Below, one piece after another: positions 53,824-61,494 of a DNA stretch of 64,000 nucleotides. The notes under the pieces are model-generated. The model saw nothing but the letters and a program-made list of their open reading frames with translations. It made no database searches and was not told where the DNA came from. The first letter of the stretch is position 1; every line of letters starts with the position of its first letter. This DNA is from Rhodoblastus acidophilus (GTDB lineage: Bacteria > Pseudomonadota > Alphaproteobacteria > Rhizobiales > Beijerinckiaceae): NCBI RefSeq assembly GCF_009720655.1, contig NZ_WNKS01000001.1, positions 372,001 to 436,000 of the forward strand, written 5' to 3'. The translations under genes and the position numbers were made by a program.

Positions 53824-53830
53824 GGCTCAC

Positions 53831-54130
53831 ATGTCCACGCTGCACACCGTCAACAAATCCCCCTACGAGCGCAATGCGCTGAAAAGCTGCCTCGACCATG
53901 TCTCGTCTGGCGACACCGTCCTGTTGATCGAGGACGGGGTTTTGGCCGCGCGCAAAGGCGGCGCCTTTGTGTCGGCGCTCAGGGACGCCGGCTGCTTGGT
54001 CTGCGCGCTGGGTCCGGACCTTTCCGCGCGGGGCGTCGCGGCTGATGTGGCCGAGGGAATTCACGTCATCGATTACGGCGGTTTTGTTGATCTGGCCGCC
54101 GCCGCCAAGCGCGTTTGCGCCTGGCTCTAA
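53831..54130 (+). CDS. dsrH: DsrH sulfur-transfer subunit
   Basis: This 99-aa DsrH/TusB-family protein has LHTVNKSPYERNALKSCLDHVSSGDTVLLIEDGV, with the conserved Cys in LKSCL near residue 20. It completes DsrEFH. It starts 7 bp after dsrF. Confidence 0.95.
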   Translation: MSTLHTVNKSPYERNALKSCLDHVSSGDTVLLIEDGVLAARKGGAFVSALRDAGCLVCALGPDLSARGVAADVAEGIHVIDYGGFVDLAAAAKRVCAWL

Positions 54131-54150
54131 CAGAAAACGGGAGAGGAACA

Positions 54151-54486
54151 ATGTCGGGTTATCAGCTTAACGGCGCTGTCATCGCGCATGACGAGGAAGG
54201 CTATCTCACGGATATCGGCCAGTGGACGAAGGACCTCGCCAGCGTCATCGCCAAGGCCGAGAATATCGACATGAACGAGAGCCACTGGGAGGTCGTGAAT
54301 TTTTTGCGCGACTATTACGAGGAGTACCAGATCGCGCCGGCGGTCCGCATTCTCGTGAAGGAAATGACCAAGAAATACGGCAAAGAAAAGGGCGACCAGA
54401 AGGCGCTTTATGAACTGTTTCCCTACGGCCCGGCCAAGCAGGCGTGCAAAATCGCGGGCCTGCCGAAGCCGACCGGTTGCGTGTGA
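54151..54486 (+). CDS. dsrC: DsrC sulfur-carrier protein
   Basis: This 111-aa protein has the full DsrC C-terminal arm AKQACKIAGLPKPTGCV with both Cys (C99 and C110, eleven residues apart). It is a true substrate of rDsrAB and of DsrMK, not just a TusE-type carrier. ATG at 54151 has GAGAGG ahead. It is followed by a 200-bp gap with an inverted pair of repeats before dsrM. Confidence 0.97.
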   Translation: MSGYQLNGAVIAHDEEGYLTDIGQWTKDLASVIAKAENIDMNESHWEVVNFLRDYYEEYQIAPAVRILVKEMTKKYGKEKGDQKALYELFPYGPAKQACKIAGLPKPTGCV

Positions 54487-54494
54487 CGCGAGAC

Positions 54495-54527
54495 GTCATG
54501 GCCGGGCTTGTCTCGGCCATCCATGTC
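54495..54527 (-). repeat. Palindromic repeat unit 1 in dsrC-dsrM gap
   Basis: On the minus strand it reads GACATGGATGGCCGAGACAAGCCCGGCCATGAC, a hairpin closely similar to the unit at 54573-54604 but in opposite orientation. Together they form a large inverted structure between dsrC and dsrM. Confidence 0.75.
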
Positions 54528-54572
54528 GGGATTCAGCGCGCAATTACAGGCGCTTTGGTCTCCCGGCTTGGC

Positions 54573-54604
54573 GTGGATGCCCGGGACAAGCCCGGGCATG
54601 ACGG
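54573..54604 (+). repeat. Palindromic repeat unit 2 in dsrC-dsrM gap
   Basis: GTGGATGCCCGGGACAAGCCCGGGCATGACGG with a perfect CATGCCCGGG-type stem. It is the same family as the translated copy inside dsrO (59512-59560). Being in the middle of the operon it may lower or stabilise distal dsr mRNA, and could explain high DsrC output relative to DsrM (inference). Confidence 0.75.
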
Positions 54605-54685
54605 TGATTTCTGAATGAGCGTCGCGACTGTGACGATCCGCTGACTTGATCCCATAAACAAAACAATCCGGGATCGGGAGGAAAC

Positions 54686-55414
54686 ATGGTGACGTTGGTT
54701 TATGCGACCGCGTTTTACGCGGCGACGGCTTTGCTCGTCCTCGGTTTGGCGCGAAAGATTTGGCTTTACGCCAGGACGCCGGCGCCGTTGAAGATTCCGA
54801 CCACGCCCGCGCCCCTCACACGGAGTGGGGCGGGTTTTCGCGTTGCGCGCGAAGTCGTGTTTTTCGAGAGCCTGTTCCGCTCCAACAAATGGATTTGGCT
54901 GTTCGGCTGGATTTTCCATGTGTCGTTGGCGGTGGTCGTGCTGCGCCATTTGCGCTATTTTTTGCAGCCCGCGCCAGCGGTCATCGCACTGATCCAGCCG
55001 CTCGCCGTGATCGGCGGACTTGGCATGGTCGCCGGTCTTGGCGCGCTGTGGGCCCGGCGCGTTTTTGTCGCGCGCATCCGCTATATCAGCGGGCCGTCGG
55101 ACCATCTGATGCTGGCGCTGCTGATCGCCATCGGCGCTTCGGGTTTGGCGATGAAGTTTTTCGCGCACACCGACATCGTGGCGGTCAAAGCTTTCTTCCT
55201 CGGCCTGATGCGGTTTGATGTGCAAACGCTTCCGGACGATCCGGCGCTGCTCGTCCATTTGACGCTGGTGCTGGCGCTGATGGTCATCTTCCCGTTTTCA
55301 AAACTGCTGCATGCGCCGGGTGTGTTCTTCAGTCCCACGCGCAACCAGGCCGACGATTCGCGCGAACGCCGCCACGTCTCGTCCCGGCTTGACGCCGCGC
55401 CGCGCCGCGCCTGA
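54686..55414 (+). CDS. dsrM: DsrM, membrane cytochrome b subunit
   Basis: This 242-aa protein has five membrane helices like NarI-type di-haem cytochromes, with paired His at WIFHVSLAVVVLRHLRY, SGPSDHLMLALL and VHLTLVLALM. It exchanges electrons between menaquinone/ubiquinone and DsrK in the DsrMKJOP complex. GGGAGG precedes the ATG. Confidence 0.95.
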   Translation: MVTLVYATAFYAATALLVLGLARKIWLYARTPAPLKIPTTPAPLTRSGAGFRVAREVVFFESLFRSNKWIWLFGWIFHVSLAVVVLRHLRYFLQPAPAVIALIQPLAVIGGLGMVAGLGALWARRVFVARIRYISGPSDHLMLALLIAIGASGLAMKFFAHTDIVAVKAFFLGLMRFDVQTLPDDPALLVHLTLVLALMVIFPFSKLLHAPGVFFSPTRNQADDSRERRHVSSRLDAAPRRA

Positions 55415-55421
55415 GGGTCCC

Positions 55422-56957
55422 ATGGCCGAAGCGACAAAATTCGATCCCAGGCAGCACGTCCACGGCGATCCGCTCGACATGCCGGCGCTGTGCCCCGGCG
55501 CGATGCAGGCGTCAAAGCCCTATCCCGCCGCGCCGAACCACAACCAGGCGCTCGGTTTTCCCGGCGAACTGGCGCCGGACTGGAAAGAAAAGGCCATCGC
55601 GCGCCTCGGCGAACTGCTGGAGAGCAATCGTGCGCTGCGGGTCTATCTGGACTCCTGCGTGAAATGCGGGGCGTGCACGGACAAGTGCCATTACTTCCTC
55701 GGAACGGGCGACCCGAAAAACATGCCGGTCGCGCGCCAGGACCTGCTTCGAAAGATCTACCGCCGCTATTTTACACTTTCCGGAAAATTGTTTCCGAAAC
55801 TGGTCGGCGCCGAGGACCTCACCAAAGAGGTGTTGGACGATTGGTATTCCTATTTTCACCAGTGCTCGCAGTGCCGCCGCTGCTCGCTCTATTGCCCCTA
55901 TGGAATCGACACCGCCGAAATCTCCATGGCCGCGCGCGACATCATGGACACGATCGGCATGGGGCAAAAATATTCCAACGAGATCATCGGCAAGGTCTTT
56001 TCCATCGGCAACAATCTGGGCCTGCCGCCCAAGGCCCTGCGCAACACGCTCGAAGGCCTTGAGGACGACATCGAGGAAGAGACCGGCGTGCGCGTGCGCC
56101 TGCCGGTGGACGAGCAGGGTGCCGATATTTTGCTGGTCACCCCCAGCGCCGATTTCTTCGCCTCGCCGCACATGGAAGGCTTGATCGGCTACGCCAAGGT
56201 TTTGCATGAATCCGGCGTCTCCTGGACGCTCTCCACCCATGCCTCCGAAGCCGCCAATTTCGGCATGTTCATCGGTTCGCACGAAAACATGCAGAAGATC
56301 GCGCTGCGCATCCGGCAGGCGGCGCAGGACCTCGGCGTCAAGCGCATCGTCATCGGCGAATGCGGCCATGCCTGGCGCGTCGCCTACAGTTTTTTGAACA
56401 CGCTCGCCGGTCCCTTCGAATTTCTTGACCCCAACTATCCCGTTCCGCAGCACATCTGCGAATTCACCTACGATCTCATCCAGCAGGGTCAGCTGAAATT
56501 CGACAAGTCGAAAAACGATGCGTTTCGGTTGACTTTTCACGATAGCTGCAACGTCGCGCGCGCCTCGCGCATGGGCGATTGGGCCGGCGGGCAGTTCGAC
56601 ATTCCCCGCGCGATCTTGCGAGCCGTTTGCAACCATTATTTCGACATGGCGCCCGAGGTCATCCGCGAGCACACTTTGTGTTGCGGCGGCGGCGGCGGTC
56701 TGCTCACCGACGAACTCATGGACCTGCGCGCCAAGGGCGCGATGCCGCGCATGCGCGCCTTGCAGGAGGCGGCGGACGAGCACGGCGTCACCCACATGGC
56801 TGCGATCTGCGCGATCTGCAAGGCGCAGTTCTCAAAAGTTCTGCCGATGTATGGTTTTGATCGCGAAGCGATCGTCAGCGTCCATCAAATGGTTTCGAAC
56901 GCCATCGTTCTGACGGGTTCCAAGCCACCAGAAGATCAGGAGAGCGGCGATGAATGA
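55422..56957 (+). CDS. dsrK: DsrK, HdrD-like iron-sulfur subunit
   Basis: This 511-aa cytoplasmic subunit has two ferredoxin motifs (CVKCGACTDKCHYF near residue 87; CSQCRRCSLYCPYG near 150) and the HdrD-type special cluster ligands DSCNVAR, HTLCCGGGGG and CAICKAQ (about 375-470). It interacts with DsrC trisulfide/disulfide. ATG at 55422 follows GAGGG, 7 bp after dsrM; the longer open frame overlaps dsrM and is discounted. Confidence 0.96.
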   Translation: MAEATKFDPRQHVHGDPLDMPALCPGAMQASKPYPAAPNHNQALGFPGELAPDWKEKAIARLGELLESNRALRVYLDSCVKCGACTDKCHYFLGTGDPKNMPVARQDLLRKIYRRYFTLSGKLFPKLVGAEDLTKEVLDDWYSYFHQCSQCRRCSLYCPYGIDTAEISMAARDIMDTIGMGQKYSNEIIGKVFSIGNNLGLPPKALRNTLEGLEDDIEEETGVRVRLPVDEQGADILLVTPSADFFASPHMEGLIGYAKVLHESGVSWTLSTHASEAANFGMFIGSHENMQKIALRIRQAAQDLGVKRIVIGECGHAWRVAYSFLNTLAGPFEFLDPNYPVPQHICEFTYDLIQQGQLKFDKSKNDAFRLTFHDSCNVARASRMGDWAGGQFDIPRAILRAVCNHYFDMAPEVIREHTLCCGGGGGLLTDELMDLRAKGAMPRMRALQEAADEHGVTHMAAICAICKAQFSKVLPMYGFDREAIVSVHQMVSNAIVLTGSKPPEDQESGDE

Positions 56958-58908
56958 ATCCGCCAAGACGAAAAACCTCACCTTCCGCCGCTTCAAGAAC
57001 GGCGAGACGATGTGGAACTGGCCGGACCTGACGCAAAAAATCTTCCAGCAGGATAAGAGCTACAAGTGTCCGACCTATGTGCATCGCACGCCGCCTTGCC
57101 AGGGTTCCTGTCCGTCGGGCCATGACATCCGGGGCTGGCTCGCCATCGCGCGCGGCATGGACAAGCCGCCGGTCGAGGGCATGGTCTGGCAGGAATACGC
57201 TTTTCTGCGCATGGTCGAGGCGAACCCGTTCCCGGCGACCATGGGCCGCGTCTGCCCGGCGCCCTGCGAGGACGGGTGCAATCGCAACGAGGTCGACGAT
57301 TTCATCGGCATCAACGGCGTTGAGCAATATGTCGGCGACTGGGCCATCGAGCACAAGCTTGCCTTGCCGACGCCGCCGGCGCTGAGCGGCAAAAGGGTCG
57401 CGGTGGTTGGCGGGGGGCCGGGCGGATTGTCCGCCGCGTGGTTCCTGCGCCGTGAGGGCCATGCGGTGACCATTTTTGAAGCGCACGAAAAACTCGGCGG
57501 CATGATGCGCTATGGCATCCCCGGCTACCGCACGCCGCGCGACATGCTTGATGCGGAGATCGGCCGCATCCTGGCGCTCGATGGCGTCGAGGCGCGCACA
57601 AACGTTCGCGTCGGCGCGGATGTGACGATTGAAGAGCTTGAGCGCGATTACGACGCGATTTTTTGGGCCATCGGCGCGCAAAAGGGGCGGCCGCTTCCGG
57701 TGCCCGGCGCCGACGCCGACAATTGCATGACCGGCGTCGAATTTCTGGACGCCTTCAACCAGGGCTGGGTGCTTTCGACCGCGAAGCGCATCGTGGTCGT
57801 CGGCGGCGGCGACACTTCTATTGACGTCGCCTCGGTAGCACGCCGCATTGGCCATATTTCGAAAAGCCATCGCCACGATACCGACGCCGATTCCGGCGCG
57901 TTTGGCCATACCGCGCATGATGTCGCGGGCGCCTTGAGCCGCGAGGGCGTCAGCGCCGTGCTGACTTCACTGTTCCCCCTGGAACAGATGACCGCCGACG
58001 AGCGCGAGCGCCAGGACGCGCTGCGCGAGGGCGTGGACATCATGGGCGGGGTGATGCCGCTCGAAGTGCTCAAGGACGAACGCGGTCTGGCCACGGGCCT
58101 GCGCATGTGCGCCTGCACGATGAAGGGCGCCGTGCCCATTCCGGTCGATGGCGCGGAATTCGAAATCAAGTGCGACCTGATCATTTCCGCCATCGGCCAG
58201 ATGGCCGATCTCGCCGAGGGCCTTGAAGCCCTGGACAGCGGACGTGGGGCGCTGGCCATCGATGCGGTTTACCGCGTCAAGGGCAAGGACAAGCATTTTG
58301 CCGGCGGTGACGCCGTGCGCCCGCATCTGCTCACCACGGCGGTGGGGCATGGTCGCGTCGCCGCGCAGACCATCTCGCATTTCCTCGCGGGCGCACTCGA
58401 GGACAAGCGGCCAAGGGTGGACGTTCACCAGTTCAACCTGCTGGAGGAGCTGCACCAGCGCAAGCTCGATCCCGCGCCTTACGATCACGTTCCGTCGCGT
58501 GGCGCGTTCTCCAGCACGTTCGCCGTGCACAATTTTGAAGATCGCGGCGCCAGCGCCATCATCTCCCACAAGGCACTCTTCAAGGGGCATTTTTCTTACG
58601 TCGCGCGCAATGTCCGCGGCGAGCGTGCCGTCGAGGGTGACAAGGTGATCGGCGATTTCGAGGAGCGGATCGTCGGCTTCACCGAGGCGCAGGCGGTGGA
58701 GGAGGGCAAGCGTTGCATGTCCTGCGGCCTGTGCTTCGAGTGCGACAATTGCGTGATCTATTGCCCGCAGACGGCGGTGTCGCGCCTGCCGAAGAAGGAG
58801 CGCGCGGTCGGGCGCTACGTGCAGACCGACTACAAGAAATGCGTGGGTTGCCACATCTGCGCCGATGTCTGTCCGACCGGATATATCCAGATGGGGCTGG
58901 GCGAGTGA
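56950..58908 (+). CDS. dsrL: DsrL, NAD(P)H-linked iron-sulfur flavoprotein
   Basis: This 652-aa protein is like the glutamate-synthase small subunit. It has an N-terminal Cys cluster (CQGSCPSGHDI, CPAPCEDGC), an FAD Rossmann motif VAVVGGGPGGLSAAWFLRREG near residue 148, an NAD(P) site IVVVGGGDTSIDVA near 282, and a C-terminal ferredoxin domain with CMSCGLCFECDNCVIYCP and CVGCHICADVCPTGYIQMG. Known role: accepts electrons from rDsrAB and reduces NAD(P)+, essential for sulfur oxidation. It overlaps dsrK by 8 bp and dsrJ by 1 base (TGATG). Confidence 0.96.
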   Translation: MNESAKTKNLTFRRFKNGETMWNWPDLTQKIFQQDKSYKCPTYVHRTPPCQGSCPSGHDIRGWLAIARGMDKPPVEGMVWQEYAFLRMVEANPFPATMGRVCPAPCEDGCNRNEVDDFIGINGVEQYVGDWAIEHKLALPTPPALSGKRVAVVGGGPGGLSAAWFLRREGHAVTIFEAHEKLGGMMRYGIPGYRTPRDMLDAEIGRILALDGVEARTNVRVGADVTIEELERDYDAIFWAIGAQKGRPLPVPGADADNCMTGVEFLDAFNQGWVLSTAKRIVVVGGGDTSIDVASVARRIGHISKSHRHDTDADSGAFGHTAHDVAGALSREGVSAVLTSLFPLEQMTADERERQDALREGVDIMGGVMPLEVLKDERGLATGLRMCACTMKGAVPIPVDGAEFEIKCDLIISAIGQMADLAEGLEALDSGRGALAIDAVYRVKGKDKHFAGGDAVRPHLLTTAVGHGRVAAQTISHFLAGALEDKRPRVDVHQFNLLEELHQRKLDPAPYDHVPSRGAFSSTFAVHNFEDRGASAIISHKALFKGHFSYVARNVRGERAVEGDKVIGDFEERIVGFTEAQAVEEGKRCMSCGLCFECDNCVIYCPQTAVSRLPKKERAVGRYVQTDYKKCVGCHICADVCPTGYIQMGLGE

Positions 58909-59465
58909 TGAGCCGCCGCCGTGGAAGGAAAGTCATTGCGAGCCAAAAGATACGGTGTGCTGCCGGTCCGATGACAGGCGTCGCGAAGCAATTCGCGCTG
59001 CGGCTTGCACGAACCGTGGATTGCTTCGTCGCTTCGCTCCTCGCAATGACGGCATTTTGCTTGCTGGCCTTACCGGCTCTTGCCGAGGACGCGCGCACGC
59101 TGGCGCCACAGCCGCCGCGCGGGCAGGGCGAGCATTGCGTCGCCGACACTGATTTTATGCGCCGCAATCACATGCTGATGATGATGGACCATCGCCGCGA
59201 GGTTTTGCACGATGGCGTGCGCGAGAAGAAATACAGTCTGGCCGGTTGCGTGTCGTGCCATGCGGTGAAGGGCGCGGACGGCGCGCCGGTCTCCTTCGCC
59301 GACGAAAAACATTTTTGTCGGTCCTGTCATTCCTACGTGGCGGTGCGCATCGATTGCTTTGAATGTCACAAGTCCACGCCGGACGCGCCGCAAAAATCCG
59401 CCGTGCGCGAGCAGGGGAATGATGCCAAAAAACTCGCGGCCTATCTGCGGGAGGTCAAGCCATGA
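58908..59465 (+). CDS. dsrJ: DsrJ triheme cytochrome c, with repeat-derived signal region
   Basis: This 185-aa protein has three haem sites CVSCH, CRSCH and CFECH (about residues 113-155) plus the single Cys in GEHCVADTDF that in A. vinosum DsrJ can ligate a haem. Electrons pass across the membrane via DsrMKOP. Residues 9-48 are encoded by a 119-bp palindromic repeat. The hydrophobic core of the signal sequence, CFVASLLAMTAFCLLALPALA, is therefore half repeat-derived. The first helix may act as signal or uncleaved anchor. It is about 35 aa longer than expected. Its ATG shares a base with the dsrL stop. Confidence 0.93.
   Translation: MSRRRGRKVIASQKIRCAAGPMTGVAKQFALRLARTVDCFVASLLAMTAFCLLALPALAEDARTLAPQPPRGQGEHCVADTDFMRRNHMLMMMDHRREVLHDGVREKKYSLAGCVSCHAVKGADGAPVSFADEKHFCRSCHSYVAVRIDCFECHKSTPDAPQKSAVREQGNDAKKLAAYLREVKP
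58932..59050 (+). repeat. 119-bp palindromic repeat inside dsrJ
   Basis: Terminal 11-bp perfect inverted repeats GTCATTGCGAG (58932-58942) and CTCGCAATGAC (59040-59050) enclose GCGAAGCAATTC / GGATTGCTTCGTCGCTTCGC arms. This is a widespread Hyphomicrobiales intergenic element (recalled). Here it is translated without a stop as residues 9-48 of DsrJ. Confidence 0.8.
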
Positions 59466-60274
59466 GCCACGCGGATGACGAGCACGAAGCGAATATCCCC
59501 GCGACGACCGCGTGGATGCCCGGGACAATCCCCGGGTCAAGCCCGGGGACGGGCATGACGGGTGGAAACAGGCGGAATTTTTTACGGGGCGCTCTCGCAG
59601 CGACCTTGATCGCACCGGGCGTAACCCTGAACGTCTTCGGCGCGAATGCGCGCCCGGCCGGCGAGCCGGCCTCGACAAAAGTGCGGTGGGGCCTGCTGGT
59701 CGATGTCAACAAATGTTCGATCTCTTGCGACGCCTGCGTGCGCGCCTGCAATGCCGAGAATGGTTTGACAGGTCGCTCCGAAACCGATGCGCAATGGATC
59801 CGCAAGGTCACGCTCAATAATTCGGCGACGGAAGAAATTCGCTCGGCGCCGGTGATGTGCCAGCATTGCGCGTCGCCGCCCTGCGTCGATGTCTGCCCGA
59901 CCGGCGCCTCGTTCAAGCGCGCCGATGGTATCGTGCTCGTCGACAAGCACATTTGTATTGGTTGCCGCTATTGCATGATGGCGTGTCCGTTCAAGGCGCG
60001 CTCCTTCGTTCATGAAGATCACGACGACCAGGCGACGCATGCGCCGCGCGGAAAGGGGACTGTCGAGGGCTGCACGCTTTGCGTCACGCGCGTGGACGCC
60101 GGCCAAAAACCTGCTTGCGTCGAGGCCTGCGCGAAGGAGGGCGGGGCGCTTGTGTTTGGCGATCTCAACGACCCCGGCAGCGAGATTTCGAAAGCGTTGC
60201 GCCAATATCCGGCGGCGCAGCTGCGCGCCGATCTCGGCGTCGATCCGGGCGTGTTTTACGCCCATCTGAAATGA
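59462..60274 (+). CDS. dsrO: DsrO periplasmic iron-sulfur protein, with repeat-derived N-terminus
   Basis: This 270-aa Tat-exported ferredoxin-like protein has twin-arginine NRRNFLRGAL (R37-R38) and about four [4Fe-4S] clusters (CSISCDACVRAC, CQHCASPPCVDVCPTG, CIGCRYCMMACPF, CTLCVTRVDAG...CVEACAKEG). It pairs with DsrP in the DsrMKJOP complex. GGGAGG precedes ATG 59462, which overlaps the dsrJ stop. Residues 18-33, ahead of the Tat motif, are encoded by a palindromic repeat; an internal ATG at 59555 could give a shorter form. Confidence 0.94.
   Translation: MSHADDEHEANIPATTAWMPGTIPGSSPGTGMTGGNRRNFLRGALAATLIAPGVTLNVFGANARPAGEPASTKVRWGLLVDVNKCSISCDACVRACNAENGLTGRSETDAQWIRKVTLNNSATEEIRSAPVMCQHCASPPCVDVCPTGASFKRADGIVLVDKHICIGCRYCMMACPFKARSFVHEDHDDQATHAPRGKGTVEGCTLCVTRVDAGQKPACVEACAKEGGALVFGDLNDPGSEISKALRQYPAAQLRADLGVDPGVFYAHLK
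59512..59560 (+). repeat. 49-bp palindromic repeat inside dsrO
   Basis: GTGGATGCCCGGGACAATC...GGGGACGGGCATGACG, with nested CCCGGG and CCCCGGG stems. It is the same family as the two units between dsrC and dsrM. It is translated as residues 18-33 of DsrO with no stop, lengthening the n-region before the Tat motif. Confidence 0.8.
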
Positions 60275-60285
60275 CGGAGAGGTCG

Positions 60286-61494
60286 ATGGCGAAGCAGCGA
60301 TATCACCGGCTCAGCGATCACAGCCTGCCGTTCTGGACGCTGATCCTGCTGCATGGGTTGGCCGTCGCGGCGGGCGTTGCGTCCGCCCTTTATATCGAAA
60401 GCCACGGCCATGGCGTGACCGGCATGAACAACCAGATTGTCTGGGGCCTTCCGCATGTGTTCGCCGTGTTCCTTATCGTCGCGGCTTCGGGCGCGCTGAA
60501 CGTGGCGTCCGTCTCGTCCGTGTTTCACCGTCTGGTCTACAAACCCTTTGCGCGGCTTTCCGGCGTTTTGGCGATCGCTTTGCTGATCGGCGGGCTCGCC
60601 ATTCTCGTGCTCGATCTCGGACGGCCCGAGAGGGTGTTCTTGACCCTGTTCCATCGCAATCTGACGTCGATCTTCGCCTGGAACATTTATCTTTATGGCG
60701 GCTTCGTCGCGCTGGTCGCCGGCTATCTCTACGCCATGATGGACCGGCGCCTTTCCAACGATCCGCGCGCGACGGCGGTCTTTGGCTGGGCCGCCTTCAT
60801 TTGGCGCCTGATCCTCACCACTGGCACCGGCTCGATCTTCGGTTTTTTGATCGCGCGCGACGCGGTGTCCGGCGCGATCATGGCGCCCATCTTCATTGCC
60901 TCGTCGCTGCTTTATGGGCTCGCCTTCACCGTGCTGGTGCTGCTGACGATGTCGATCGAGACAAGCGATATTCTTTGCACCAAGGAGCTGATCGGCAAGT
61001 TCCGGGGTCTCTTGGCTTTGTTCGCGGCGACCACTTTGGCGCTCACCCTCATCGCCCATCTGACAAAACTTTATGCCGCGCCGACGGTGGCCGTCGAACT
61101 GTTCCTGCTGCGCGATGGCGGCATTTATCCGATCGTCTTCTGGATCGGCCAGATCGGGCTCGGGCTGCTGGCGCCGCTTCTGCTGCTCGCCGTGATGAAG
61201 AGCGAAGCCAGCAATGTCGCCGAACTCGCCGGCGCCTCCATTCTGTTCCTGTTCGGGGGGCTGGCGCAGATGTATGTGGTGATCATCGGCGCGCAGGCCT
61301 GGCCGCTGAACATTTTTCCCGGATTTGAAGCCTCCAGCTCCTTCGGCGACGGCGCTGTGGCGACTTACGCGCCGACCGCGCCGGAATTTTTTCTCGGTAT
61401 CTCCGGTGTGTCCATCGCCATGCTGATCGCGGCGCTGGCTTTTCGTTTGCTGCCTGTCATCCCGCAAATCCTAGCCAATGAGGCGAAAGCATGA
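60286..61494 (+). CDS. dsrP: DsrP, NrfD-like membrane subunit
   Basis: This 402-aa protein has about ten helices and the NrfD/PsrC pattern (VWGLPHVFAVFLIVAASGALNVAS, VLDLGRPERVFL, RNLTSIFAWNIYLYGGF). It is the quinone-reactive membrane anchor for DsrO. ATG at 60286 with GGAGAGG ahead was preferred over ATG at 60271, which overlaps the dsrO stop. It ends 4 bases into dsrN. Confidence 0.95.
   Translation: MAKQRYHRLSDHSLPFWTLILLHGLAVAAGVASALYIESHGHGVTGMNNQIVWGLPHVFAVFLIVAASGALNVASVSSVFHRLVYKPFARLSGVLAIALLIGGLAILVLDLGRPERVFLTLFHRNLTSIFAWNIYLYGGFVALVAGYLYAMMDRRLSNDPRATAVFGWAAFIWRLILTTGTGSIFGFLIARDAVSGAIMAPIFIASSLLYGLAFTVLVLLTMSIETSDILCTKELIGKFRGLLALFAATTLALTLIAHLTKLYAAPTVAVELFLLRDGGIYPIVFWIGQIGLGLLAPLLLLAVMKSEASNVAELAGASILFLFGGLAQMYVVIIGAQAWPLNIFPGFEASSSFGDGAVATYAPTAPEFFLGISGVSIAMLIAALAFRLLPVIPQILANEAKA

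Noticed and set aside
59555-60274. Shorter DsrO starting at the internal ATG
   Set aside because: The ATG at 59462 has a much better ribosome binding site (GGGAGG) and the usual ATGA overlap with dsrJ; the internal start remains only an alternative.
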